64,000 nucleotides of DNA from positions 62,001-126,000 of the forward strand of contig DATCHW010000024.1 of NCBI GenBank assembly GCA_036508135.1, written 5' to 3'. How positions within the stretch are numbered: the first letter of the stretch is position 1; every line of letters starts with the position of its first letter. The notes beneath the pieces were generated by a model, which saw nothing but the letters and a program-made list of their open reading frames with translations, was not told where the DNA came from and did not search any database. This DNA is from DATCHW01 sp036508135. Its GTDB lineage: Bacteria; Bacteroidota; Ignavibacteria; Tepidaquicellales; Tepidaquicellaceae. Shown one piece after another: positions 16,007 to 24,388 of the stretch. The translations under genes were made by a program, and so were the position numbers.

Positions 16007-19000
16007 ATGGGGATAAATTCAGATTCATTTGATATTGCTTTCACAGAAGTAAAAAAACTCGTCGATAAATTCAATCAGGGCATAAAACATTATCTCTCTC
16101 CATCCTACAATGAAACAGAAGTAAGAAAAGATTTTATAGATAAGTTTTTCATCGTTCTCGGCTGGGATGTTAATCACGATATTCAACAAGACCCGTATCA
16201 GCAGGAAGTGAAAGTCGAAAAAACTCAGGATAATCAAAAACGAACCGATTATACTTTCTATCTCTTTCCCAATTTTAAAGATACTAAGTTTTATGTCGAA
16301 GCTAAAAAGCCGTCTCAAAATCTCCGTAATGCTGATTATTATTTCCAGACAATCCGCTATGGATGGAATTCAAAAACTCCTATCGTAGTATTAACCGATT
16401 TTGAAGAGTTTCATATTCTCGATTGCCGTATCCGTCCCGATATAAATAAAGTTATCGATGGTTTCCATAAACAATATTATTATACAGATTATTTAGAAAA
16501 AGAAAAATTCTCTGAAATATATTATCTCTTTTCTCACGAATCAGTCACAGCCGACTCTCTCGAACGCTATGCAGACTCTTTACCGAAACCAAAAGGTAAA
16601 GCCTCAGAAAAAGGGTTTGTGAAAATCAAACTCCAGACCATTGATGAAGAATTCCTGGAATATATAGACCGCACCCGTGAATCTCTCGCAAAAGCATTTA
16701 AAAAGAATGACGAAAATCTCGGAAGCGAAGAACTCACAGAAGCTACTCAGCGAACCATCGACCGCCTCGTATTTATCCGTTTCCTCGAAGATAAATTAAT
16801 TGAACAGGATAATTATGTTTCTGAATTCGGAAAAAGCAATAAAGCGTGGATAGATTTCATTACCGCTTGCAGACGTCTCGATTCAAAATACAATGGAATT
16901 GTTTTTAAGAAACATTTCATAGATGAACAGAATTTCCGTGGACCCGAACTGAATGAGTTCAAAAATATCTGTAATGAAATTTCACATCTGAATTCACCCT
17001 ATGACTTTAATGCAATTCCCATTCATATACTTGGCTCTATTTACGAGCGTTTTCTCGGAAAGGTTGTTCACGCTACAGATAAACGTGTCAAAGTCGAAGA
17101 AAAGCCCGAAGTCCGTAAAGCCGGAGGTGTTTATTACACCCCAAAATATATTGTGGATTACATAGTCGATAACACTATCGGCAAAATCCTTCGAAACGAA
17201 GACTCCACACCTCTCGTTCCCATGCTCCCGCGTGGGAACGTAAAAGGCAAAACCCCCGCCGAAATCTCCAAGCTCCGTTTCGCCGATATCGCCTGCGGAA
17301 GCGGTTCATTCCTCATTGGTGTATTCGAAACTCTGCTCGACTATCACAACAAATACTATCAACAGCATAAAGCACAGGCAAAAAAAGACGGATGCATAGA
17401 AAAAGACGGGATAATGGTCTTAAGCATCAAACAAAAACAAAATATACTTCTCAATAATATTTACGGAGTCGATATCGACCAGCAGGCAGTCGAAGTCACA
17501 CAGTTATCACTTGCACTCAAAATGCTCGAAGACGAAACCACTGCAACAGCAAACGATATGCAGGTACTCTTTCACGAAAAAATCCTGCCTGACTTAAGCA
17601 ATAATATTATCTGCGGTAACTCTTTGATTGGAACAGATATACTCTCAGGAAGTATGTTTGCAAGTGAAGATGAAAGAAAACTAAACCCAATGGATTTCGA
17701 AACAACATTCCCGGAAATAATGAAAAACGGGGGATTCGATGCGATCGTAGGTAATCCACCGTATGTAAATATTGAAAACTTAGATGATATTACTAAAAAT
17801 TATTATTTCAACAATTATAACACTTGTGTAGGAAGAACAGATATTTACATTGTCTTTATTGAAAAAGCATTGAAACTTTTAAATAAGAATGGACTTTTAT
17901 CATATATTATACCATTTGCATTTACAAATCAAGTATATGGCACACTATTAAGAAAATACATTATACAAAATTACAAGATAAACGAAATTGTAGATACAAG
18001 TGACTATTTTATATTTGATTCTGCAAATGTTAAGAATATAATAATTAGTATAGAGAAGTTAAAAAAATCAAAATCTTTAACAACAGTAAAAAGGTTTTTA
18101 AATGAAGATAGTTTTGTTCAGCAAATATCCTATAAATATTTTAAAATTGAACAGGATAATTTTCTCAGTTTAAAAGATTGTCGATTAGAAACTAAAGACT
18201 TAATAAAACTTATTCCAATAAAAGAAAAGATGCATAGTTTATCAGTACCTTTTTATAAAATTTGTTTGATTGCTTATGGGGTAAGGATTAATCATAAGAA
18301 TAAAAATATTGGTAAGGATTATTATATATCGTTGAATTATAAATCTGGTTATAAACATTTTTGTGAAGGTAAGAATATTGATAGATATTATTTTGAACAA
18401 TATGGCTGGCTAAATTATAAACCAACCGAACATTATAATCCCATGTTTCCGGAATTATTTGAAAATGAAAAATTGATGTTTATTAATGTAGTTAAAGATA
18501 GACTAAGATTTTGCTTTGATAATGAGGACACATATAACAGTCATACGGTTATAAACTGTGTTAGGATAGACAAACTTAAGAATGCTAATCACATATCAGC
18601 ACGAAACATTCTAAATGAGAGTAATTTAAACTTTTGTAAAAATTATAGTTACTATTATTTACTCGGTATTTTAAATTCGAATATTATTAATTGGTATTTT
18701 GTGAACTTTTTAAGTGAAAGTCTACACTTTTATCCGAATGATGCAAAAAATCTTCCCATCAAAGAAATCAACTTCCAAAACGAAACCGAAAAACAAGCAC
18801 ATGACAAAATAGTTCAACTCGTTGAACAAATGCTCGAATCAAAGAAACAACTCCAATTAATAAAAACCGACAAAGACAAAACATATTACGAACGCAAATG
18901 CGAAACACTCGACAACCAAATCGACTCCGAAGTCTATAAACTCTACGGCCTAACCGAAGAAGAAATTAAAATAGTAGAAGATAAGAATGAAGGAAAGTAA
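16007..19000 (+). CDS. Type IIG restriction-modification enzyme (nuclease-methylase-specificity fusion)
   Basis: A 997-residue single-chain enzyme expected to cut and m6A-methylate DNA. Domains: N-terminal PD-(D/E)XK nuclease with Asp81 and E98-A-K100 (KFYVEAKKP); helical connector; N6-adenine methylase with SAM motif I ADIACGSGSF (about 425-435) and catalytic NPPY (about 582); C-terminal target-recognition domain (about 590-915) and coiled tail. I chose the ATG at 16007 (MGINSDSFDI): an in-frame ATG exists at 15818, but its 63-residue extension is repeat-derived. Oddities: a palindromic 26-bp repeat is inserted in frame just before motif I (17215-17240), and the recognition-domain DNA (about 17765-18745) is far more AT-rich than both flanks, suggesting domain replacement. 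The 3' end overlaps the next gene by 14 bp. Confidence 0.9.
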   Translation: MGINSDSFDIAFTEVKKLVDKFNQGIKHYLSPSYNETEVRKDFIDKFFIVLGWDVNHDIQQDPYQQEVKVEKTQDNQKRTDYTFYLFPNFKDTKFYVEAKKPSQNLRNADYYFQTIRYGWNSKTPIVVLTDFEEFHILDCRIRPDINKVIDGFHKQYYYTDYLEKEKFSEIYYLFSHESVTADSLERYADSLPKPKGKASEKGFVKIKLQTIDEEFLEYIDRTRESLAKAFKKNDENLGSEELTEATQRTIDRLVFIRFLEDKLIEQDNYVSEFGKSNKAWIDFITACRRLDSKYNGIVFKKHFIDEQNFRGPELNEFKNICNEISHLNSPYDFNAIPIHILGSIYERFLGKVVHATDKRVKVEEKPEVRKAGGVYYTPKYIVDYIVDNTIGKILRNEDSTPLVPMLPRGNVKGKTPAEISKLRFADIACGSGSFLIGVFETLLDYHNKYYQQHKAQAKKDGCIEKDGIMVLSIKQKQNILLNNIYGVDIDQQAVEVTQLSLALKMLEDETTATANDMQVLFHEKILPDLSNNIICGNSLIGTDILSGSMFASEDERKLNPMDFETTFPEIMKNGGFDAIVGNPPYVNIENLDDITKNYYFNNYNTCVGRTDIYIVFIEKALKLLNKNGLLSYIIPFAFTNQVYGTLLRKYIIQNYKINEIVDTSDYFIFDSANVKNIIISIEKLKKSKSLTTVKRFLNEDSFVQQISYKYFKIEQDNFLSLKDCRLETKDLIKLIPIKEKMHSLSVPFYKICLIAYGVRINHKNKNIGKDYYISLNYKSGYKHFCEGKNIDRYYFEQYGWLNYKPTEHYNPMFPELFENEKLMFINVVKDRLRFCFDNEDTYNSHTVINCVRIDKLKNANHISARNILNESNLNFCKNYSYYYLLGILNSNIINWYFVNFLSESLHFYPNDAKNLPIKEINFQNETEKQAHDKIVQLVEQMLESKKQLQLIKTDKDKTYYERKCETLDNQIDSEVYKLYGLTEEEIKIVEDKNEGK
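17215..17240. repeat. Palindromic element inserted in frame in the R-M gene
   Basis: A hairpin with the perfect 8-bp stem CGTTCCCA/TGGGAACG and a 10-nt GC-rich loop. It lies inside the methylase coding region and encodes a VPMLPRGN-type peptide between NTIGKILRN and GKTPAEISKL. A related, degenerate copy is intergenic at 23388-23422. Confidence 0.75.
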
Positions 19001-19649
19001 ATTAGATCCTTTTTCTAAATATCCTATTTTGAAGGATAAATTGATTTTATTAGAAAATCAGAAAAATGAGCATTTTAAATTATATGAATTATCTTGTTCA
19101 GCAAATCACAATAATATTTATATAACAGATTTTTTTATTAAAATAGTATTAAAACGTTCGTTAGATTTATTAGATTCATTTATACTTTTAATTAAACATT
19201 GGCATCATAATATATCTGGTTCATTATTGAGAATGCAAATTGATAACCTGATAAGAATTGATTATTTATCATATCGAAGCGATGAATTATTCACTAAAGA
19301 ATTTTTACGAGGAAAATCTTTTAGAGAGTTAAAACATACAGATGGGAAAAGAATAACTGATCAATTATTAATAGATTTGTGTAAAAAAAGATATCCTTGG
19401 TTACAAAAGATTTATACTGAAACTTCTAAATTTATTCATTTATCAAGTAAGAACTATTATTCAACTATCATAAATATTAATGAAAAAGATAGAACCGTGA
19501 GTGAATATTTTTCAATAGGTTCTCCTAATTGGCCTGAAGATTCATTAATTGAGTTCTTAGATGCCTTCTATACGATCACGAATGCAATACTTGAAATTGT
19601 TAAAAAATGGATTGATTATAAAGAAAATTTAATGAATTCAACAGATTAA
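18987..19649 (+). CDS. Uncharacterised helical protein, HEPN-like (possible defence accessory)
   Basis: A 220-residue, mostly helical protein; no named family is recognised with confidence. Its plan, long amphipathic helices, a conserved-looking GKSFRELK followed by a KRYPWLQKIYTETSKFIHLSSK block, recalls HEPN/DUF5677-like proteins found beside restriction and abortive-infection genes. No signal peptide or membrane helix. The ATG lies inside the last codons of the type IIG gene (14-bp overlap), so the two are probably translationally coupled and functionally linked. Very AT-rich, like the recognition domain and the genes downstream. A role in regulating or backing up restriction is inference. 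Confidence 0.6.
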   Translation: MKESKLDPFSKYPILKDKLILLENQKNEHFKLYELSCSANHNNIYITDFFIKIVLKRSLDLLDSFILLIKHWHHNISGSLLRMQIDNLIRIDYLSYRSDELFTKEFLRGKSFRELKHTDGKRITDQLLIDLCKKRYPWLQKIYTETSKFIHLSSKNYYSTIININEKDRTVSEYFSIGSPNWPEDSLIEFLDAFYTITNAILEIVKKWIDYKENLMNSTD

Positions 19650-19697
19650 TAGTATTTAAGTACAAAATTAAATTTTTAATAATTAAATATCATAACT

Positions 19698-20636
19698 ATG
19701 CCATCAATATTTCCAGATATAGATATCTGTCCATTTACAGGCGTTAGATTAAAATCAGAAGAAATATCTGACGTTCCTAACAATATTTTAAAGCTTCAAT
19801 ATCAAAATCCAATTATAGGTAAGGTTATAATATCTCATACAGATTATGTAATTATTAGAGAAAAATATTTGTCAAATAATCCTGAATTTTTAAATGTAAA
19901 ACATATCTATATTGGAATAATAAGAAATCATTGTGAACGATATAATTCTTCATTTGAAGTAAAATCTAACTTTATAAAAGAAGGATATAAAGAATTTGAT
20001 TATCCAAAGGATTTTAAACAGAAAACATATTATTTCCTAAATTATTTATATAATAATGGAGGTAATGAATATAAATCTTTTATACTTACGATTAATGATT
20101 ATCCCTTATTATATGCAATTGATTTAAATGAATTCAAAAGGATTATTGAATATTTAGAAGATAATTTATTTGTTAATTATATAAGCAAACCCGTCATTGC
20201 CGCAGATAGTATGCTGATCAGAGTAGAATTAAGACTATCAAAGATAGGAATTGAAGAAATCGAAAAAGAATTACCAGTTATGCCAATGTGGGAATTAATA
20301 AAACAAGATGTATTTACAGGCGATGTAAGTATAGATGATAAAATATCTCATGCAAAGAAGTTATTCTTTAAAAGTGATTCAACTATAGAGGATAAAAGAA
20401 GCGCTTGTGAAACTCTAAGTTTCATACTCGAACCATTAAGAGAAAAATTGAATATGGTGATAATAGATTCTGATACATCTGATTTCTTTAATATTGTAAA
20501 TAATTTTGATATTAGACACAATAAAGATCGCACGAAGCAATTAGAAAAAGTAGAACAATTTGAATGGATATTTTACTCTTTACTCAATACTATAATCTGT
20601 TATTATAAAATATTAGAATCAGAAAACATTAAATAA
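19698..20636 (+). CDS. Modular protein: Cys-x-F-T N-terminal sensor plus IRH helical C-terminal domain
   Basis: A 312-residue protein of unknown function. Its N-terminal half is paralogous to the next gene: CPFTG (11-15) matches CYFTD, KEFDYPKDFKQKTYYFLNYL (98-117) matches KYYDYPKTPEDKLNYLFKYI, LNEF (143-146) matches FNEF, and a winged-helix-like IRVELRLSKIGIEEIEKEL segment follows. The C-terminal half (about 195-308) is helical with DFFNIVNNFDIRHNK (Arg273-His274) and an aromatic EWIFYSLLN tail, a domain I associate with accessory-region proteins and possibly HEPN-like, but no strict R-X4-6-H motif is seen. Gap to the next gene is 6 bp. Function unknown; defence effector is inference. Confidence 0.6.
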   Translation: MPSIFPDIDICPFTGVRLKSEEISDVPNNILKLQYQNPIIGKVIISHTDYVIIREKYLSNNPEFLNVKHIYIGIIRNHCERYNSSFEVKSNFIKEGYKEFDYPKDFKQKTYYFLNYLYNNGGNEYKSFILTINDYPLLYAIDLNEFKRIIEYLEDNLFVNYISKPVIAADSMLIRVELRLSKIGIEEIEKELPVMPMWELIKQDVFTGDVSIDDKISHAKKLFFKSDSTIEDKRSACETLSFILEPLREKLNMVIIDSDTSDFFNIVNNFDIRHNKDRTKQLEKVEQFEWIFYSLLNTIICYYKILESENIK

Positions 20637-20642
20637 TAAAAT

Positions 20643-21677
20643 ATGGAAAATTCTGGAGAGAAATGTTATTTCACTGATTTACCAATTAGAAGAGAAAATG
20701 TTGGAGAAAGAACAGGTGTTTTTATTTATTCTATTCAAGTAAATAATGAGAAACAATTTTTTACTTTTAGTAAACATAATTATGCTTGGGTTGATGATAC
20801 TAAAGAATTAGAAAATAGGAGTGATATAGAATATGGGACAGAAGGAAATAAATTAATTCCGAACGCAATTAAAGAGATTAAGCATATTATAAAAAGTTTA
20901 ATTTTAAATGGAAAATGGAATACGAATAACTATGACTATTTGACTAAAAATATTGTTTATAATCAATTGAAATATTATGATTATCCTAAAACTCCTGAAG
21001 ATAAATTAAATTATCTTTTCAAATATATTTGTAAATTACAAAATTATGATGGAGAGGAAATAAATACTTCTAATTTATATGATATTGAATGGGAAAAATT
21101 ATTTTTTAAAGATTTTAATGAATTCCATTTTTATCTAGAAACATTATCTAAAGCTGATCTGCTTGAATTAAAAGATGAAATGGAAAATGGTTTATATCTC
21201 TCTTTATGCATAACATATAAAGGCTTACTCTATAATATTGAACTTGAACAAAGCGGAAAAGAATCGAATAATTGTTTTGTTGCAATGTCATTCGATAATG
21301 AAGATTTGGTTGAAATCTATGAAAAATGTATTTATCCTGTGTTAAATGAATTAGGGTTTAATCCTATATTAATCAAAGACGAGCATTATAAAAGCGATAA
21401 AACAATTAATGATGCTATGATTGCAGCCATTAAAAGATCAAAATTTATTATTGCAGATTTTACAAAGCAAAAACGTAATGTATATTTTGAGTCAGGATAT
21501 GCTGCTGGAAGAGAAATGAAGGTAATTTATACTTGCAAATGTAATTATTTTAATGATAAAACCGATGTAAATAAAAAATCGGCTTTCGATACAAATCATT
21601 TCCCTCATATTATATGGAAAGATATTAATGATTATAAGAAACAACTAAAAGACAAAATAGAAGCATACATATTGTAA
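20643..21677 (+). CDS. Modular protein with C-terminal nucleoside-2-deoxyribosyltransferase/TIR-like domain
   Basis: A 344-residue protein. The N-terminal 205 residues share motifs with the preceding gene (CYFTD, YYDYPKTPEDKLNYLF, FNEFHFYLETL, ITYKGLLYNIEL). The C-terminal domain (about 210-344) is Rossmann-like: CFVAMSF (211-217), AIKRSKFIIADFT (262-274), YFESGYAAGREMKVI (281-295, Glu283 matching the catalytic-site Glu of nucleoside 2-deoxyribosyltransferases) and AFDTNHFPHIIW (314-325). This family (NDT/DRHyd, related in fold to TIR) occurs in nucleotide-centred conflict systems. It may cleave a nucleotide N-glycosidic bond or bind a nucleotide signal; this is inference. Co-directional and 6 bp after its paralogue. 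Confidence 0.7.
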   Translation: MENSGEKCYFTDLPIRRENVGERTGVFIYSIQVNNEKQFFTFSKHNYAWVDDTKELENRSDIEYGTEGNKLIPNAIKEIKHIIKSLILNGKWNTNNYDYLTKNIVYNQLKYYDYPKTPEDKLNYLFKYICKLQNYDGEEINTSNLYDIEWEKLFFKDFNEFHFYLETLSKADLLELKDEMENGLYLSLCITYKGLLYNIELEQSGKESNNCFVAMSFDNEDLVEIYEKCIYPVLNELGFNPILIKDEHYKSDKTINDAMIAAIKRSKFIIADFTKQKRNVYFESGYAAGREMKVIYTCKCNYFNDKTDVNKKSAFDTNHFPHIIWKDINDYKKQLKDKIEAYIL

Positions 21678-21746
21678 TTATTAAGCAATAAAAGTTTTTA
21701 AGATATTAGATATAATTATTAAAATTATTAAATACTCTAATTTATT

Positions 21747-23285
21747 ATGAATGAGAATCAAAAAATTTATGGTTTATTAAATTCGGATTTCACTAATCTA
21801 CATTTTAATGATTTGCAAGAGATATTCCTTTCTTCTATTATTTTGATGAAATTAAAAGAAATTACTGGGGATTCAGTTATTAATATTGATATAAGTTTAC
21901 ATGACTTATATCCTGAAATCATGAGAAACACATTGGAAAATCATTTAGAGAATAAAGAAATATCAAGTTCAAATAGAATAACAAAAGAAGTAACAGATTT
22001 TATGAATTTTGAATTCGGAAGTGATTTAATACCAAAGATTACAAAAGAACCTGCTTATAAATATTTCAATGATTATTTTACAAACCGTTTAGCTATTTTA
22101 AAAAAAGGGGATGGTTTATGCATTGAGCCAGCCACAATAAAAGATTTTCAGGTAGATTATTCTAATAAGTTAAATAAATTTAAAATAATCTTAATTCCAA
22201 ATGAATTTTTAAAAAAATATAGTAATAATGTTAATAAGTATTTAGAAATGATAAAGGATATGTATCATAAATTTAAAAATGTTACAGGTTCTTTGGAAAC
22301 AAATGTAAGTTATAGAAAACAATTGGAATTTCTAATTGATTATTTAGAAAAAAGGCAAAGTTTAACAGCAGAAATTGATTTTGATTTTAAGTTAAGCGAT
22401 TTTAATTTTAGGCATAGTATATTATCTTATGATTCTCCAAAAGGCACTTTCACTATGCCTTCACCTTTAGCTATGAATAAAGCAGGAAAAGTAATTCTAC
22501 CATTTTTCTTGGAAACGCAGGGAATAATTGATGTTAATGGAATAAAATTGGTTAATAAAGATCCTTTAGATATAGAAAATATCGATATAATTTATTCAGT
22601 GTCTAAACCTTCAAAAACAAATAGATTTTTGTCAAAATCGATGGCTCTTGAACCAGAAATTAGAAAAAGTATGAATGAGACACAACTACTGATTTTTGAA
22701 AGAATTTATACAAAAAACAAAAAAAATTATCTTTTTGGAAATCGACCATTAGTAGAAAAATATTTTGCTAATTTAACAAGTTGGTTGTTAAAGAAAACAA
22801 GCTATTGTTTAGAAGATCCTTCATTTTTGAAAGAAAAATCTGAAGAATGGTTGACACAACATTCCTCAGATAATTATAAACAAATGGAAGATAATTTTTT
22901 TCTTCCATTTCTATTTGAAAAATTAAAGTATGATTATGGTGATATCATAATAAAAAAACCAGAATCATTTGGGGGAGAAATTGATATTATGTTTGGTGAT
23001 ATACCAATTGAACTGAAGGTAAGAAAAAAGGAAAATGAACCATTAATTGATAACATATTAGAGGATAAATTTAAACCTGCTAGTCAAGCTGCCGCATATG
23101 CTTCCAATATACGAGTAGGATTTGTAGTAGTTTTAGATCTTCCTGAAAGTAATAAACAAATTACAAATTTGGATAATTGTGTAAAAATTATTGAGAAAGA
23201 ATTCGATAGTGATAATTTTTATAAAACAGTTATTAATTTATTTATTTTTTATTGTAATCAACCTATACCGAGTAGTGCGTCTTAA
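21747..23285 (+). CDS. PD-(D/E)XK nuclease-like protein
   Basis: A 512-residue protein, family not recognised overall. Near the C-terminus (about residues 400-425) is a nuclease-like active site: SFGGEIDIMFGDIPIELKVRK, that is E-x-D, a hairpin, then E-x-K followed by Arg-Lys. The QAAAYASNIRVGFVVVLDL segment after it fits the remaining strands and helix of a restriction-endonuclease fold. The N-terminal 380 residues are helical/mixed with no motif I know. No signal peptide. It follows the NDT-like gene by 69 bp on the same strand in the same AT-rich style. A DNA-cleaving defence role is inference. Confidence 0.6.
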   Translation: MNENQKIYGLLNSDFTNLHFNDLQEIFLSSIILMKLKEITGDSVINIDISLHDLYPEIMRNTLENHLENKEISSSNRITKEVTDFMNFEFGSDLIPKITKEPAYKYFNDYFTNRLAILKKGDGLCIEPATIKDFQVDYSNKLNKFKIILIPNEFLKKYSNNVNKYLEMIKDMYHKFKNVTGSLETNVSYRKQLEFLIDYLEKRQSLTAEIDFDFKLSDFNFRHSILSYDSPKGTFTMPSPLAMNKAGKVILPFFLETQGIIDVNGIKLVNKDPLDIENIDIIYSVSKPSKTNRFLSKSMALEPEIRKSMNETQLLIFERIYTKNKKNYLFGNRPLVEKYFANLTSWLLKKTSYCLEDPSFLKEKSEEWLTQHSSDNYKQMEDNFFLPFLFEKLKYDYGDIIIKKPESFGGEIDIMFGDIPIELKVRKKENEPLIDNILEDKFKPASQAAAYASNIRVGFVVVLDLPESNKQITNLDNCVKIIEKEFDSDNFYKTVINLFIFYCNQPIPSSAS

Positions 23286-23334
23286 TATTTCTCGCCTTTG
23301 TTGGTGTTTAAACGTAGTATCACCAACAAAACTT

Positions 23335-23364
23335 CTGGATTCCTACTCGGAGGCAGGAATGACA
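23335..23364 (+). repeat. Covarying hairpin repeat, copy 2
   Basis: CTGGATTCCT ... AGGAATGACA with stem ATTCCT/AGGAAT. It is preceded by about 45 bp (from 23292) that also recur upstream of copy 3, including a TTGGTG/CACCAA inverted pair. A degenerate CGTTCCCATGCT palindrome follows at 23388-23422. Confidence 0.75.
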
Positions 23365-23503
23365 AGCTAAGAACAAAAACAAAGAAACGTTCCCATGCTG
23401 GAGTCCTCCGCGTAGGAGAACGAGACGAACACATTTTTTTAACTTTTTAATGAATGTTAAAATAAATATAATATTAATAATAAAGTGAAATTAATTATAA
23501 TTT

Positions 23504-23524
23504 GAGGTTGCAATATGCAACCTC
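23504..23524. promoter_or_regulatory. Perfect palindrome upstream of the ORF6N gene (candidate operator)
   Basis: GAGGTTGCA-ATA-TGCAACCTC, a 9-bp perfect inverted repeat with a 3-nt centre, placed 16 bp before the ATG at 23541. Position and symmetry fit an autoregulatory binding site or a hairpin in the mRNA leader. That it is bound by the ORF6N product is inference. Confidence 0.6.
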
Positions 23525-23540
23525 AGAGAAAATAATAATT

Positions 23541-24059
23541 ATGAGTAAAAAATTAATACCAATTGAATCAATTATAAGTAGGATTTTCTTAATAAGAGAC
23601 CATAAAGTAATGCTCGATTTTGATTTAGCGCAATTATACGGAGTAGAAACAAGAGCGTTAAAACAGCAAGTTAGAAGAAATATTAAAAGATTTCCAGATG
23701 ATTTTATGTTTCAATTATCTAAAAACGAGTGGAATGAACTTATCACAAATTGTGATAACCTCGGAAATCTTAAATTTTCTCCTCAAACACCCTTTGTATT
23801 CACCGAACAAGGTGTAGCAATGCTTTCTTCTGTACTAAACAGCGATAAGGCTGTTGAAGTAAATATACTAATTATAAGAGCTTTCGTTAAATTAAGAGAA
23901 ATTATTTCAACTCATAAAGATGTTCAAAAGAAACTTAAAAATATCGAAGATAAACTTATGGAGCATGATGAAAAAATCATACAAATTATTAACGTTATTA
24001 ACCATCTGATTGCTCCTCCTGAAAAACCAAAAAGAAAGATAGGATTTTCATTAGAATAA
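23541..24059 (+). CDS. ORF6N-domain DNA-binding protein
   Basis: A 172-residue protein with the phage/plasmid-type ORF6N domain at residues 5-95: IISRIFLIRDHKVMLDFDLAQLYGVETRALKQ, RFPDDFMFQL and FVFTEQGVAMLSSVL are hallmark blocks. A coiled-coil tail (about 110-155) suggests dimerisation. A TTG 39 bp upstream is in frame, but it lies in the palindrome and I prefer the ATG. Family members are found in phages, plasmids and bacterial accessory regions as putative regulators. The gene stands alone between two copies of the same intergenic repeat, a sign of mobility. Confidence 0.88.
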   Translation: MSKKLIPIESIISRIFLIRDHKVMLDFDLAQLYGVETRALKQQVRRNIKRFPDDFMFQLSKNEWNELITNCDNLGNLKFSPQTPFVFTEQGVAMLSSVLNSDKAVEVNILIIRAFVKLREIISTHKDVQKKLKNIEDKLMEHDEKIIQIINVINHLIAPPEKPKRKIGFSLE

Positions 24060-24166
24060 ACACCCTAACCCCCCTTCAAAATGAAAAGCGAAATGAAGAA
24101 ATCTTGATAATCCTTTATCTTTTCCGCCTTTGATGGTGCTTGTGTGTAGCGTCACCAACAAAACTT

Positions 24167-24195
24167 CTGGATTCCAAATCAAGTTTGGAATGACA
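24167..24195 (+). repeat. Covarying hairpin repeat, copy 3
   Basis: CTGGATTCCAAA ... TTTGGAATGACA with stem ATTCCAAA/TTTGGAAT. It is preceded by the same 45-bp block as copy 2 (CGCCTTTG ... TCACCAACAAAACTT). The stem sequence differs from copies 1 and 2, but pairing is kept. Confidence 0.75.
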
Positions 24196-24310
24196 AAAAA
24201 CGCAAGGGGTCAAGTTGTAAATCTCGGTTTGTCGGGACACCCCCTTGTCATAAACCAATCCTCTAAATCCTTGAATCGTATTAATCAAGCCTGCCTTCCA
24301 TTCCTTTATT

Positions 24311-24388
24311 TTCTTAACTTCTTAACTCCTTAACTCCTTAACTTCTTAACTCCTTAACTTCTTAACTTCTTAACTTCTTAACTTCTGA
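24311..24388. repeat. 8-bp tandem repeat array, second locus
   Basis: About ten units of TTCTTAAC and TCCTTAAC, similar in period and composition to the array at 8346-8638. The surrounding gap 24060-24587 otherwise holds the copy-3 hairpin and AT-rich DNA; no gene is seen in it. Confidence 0.85.
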
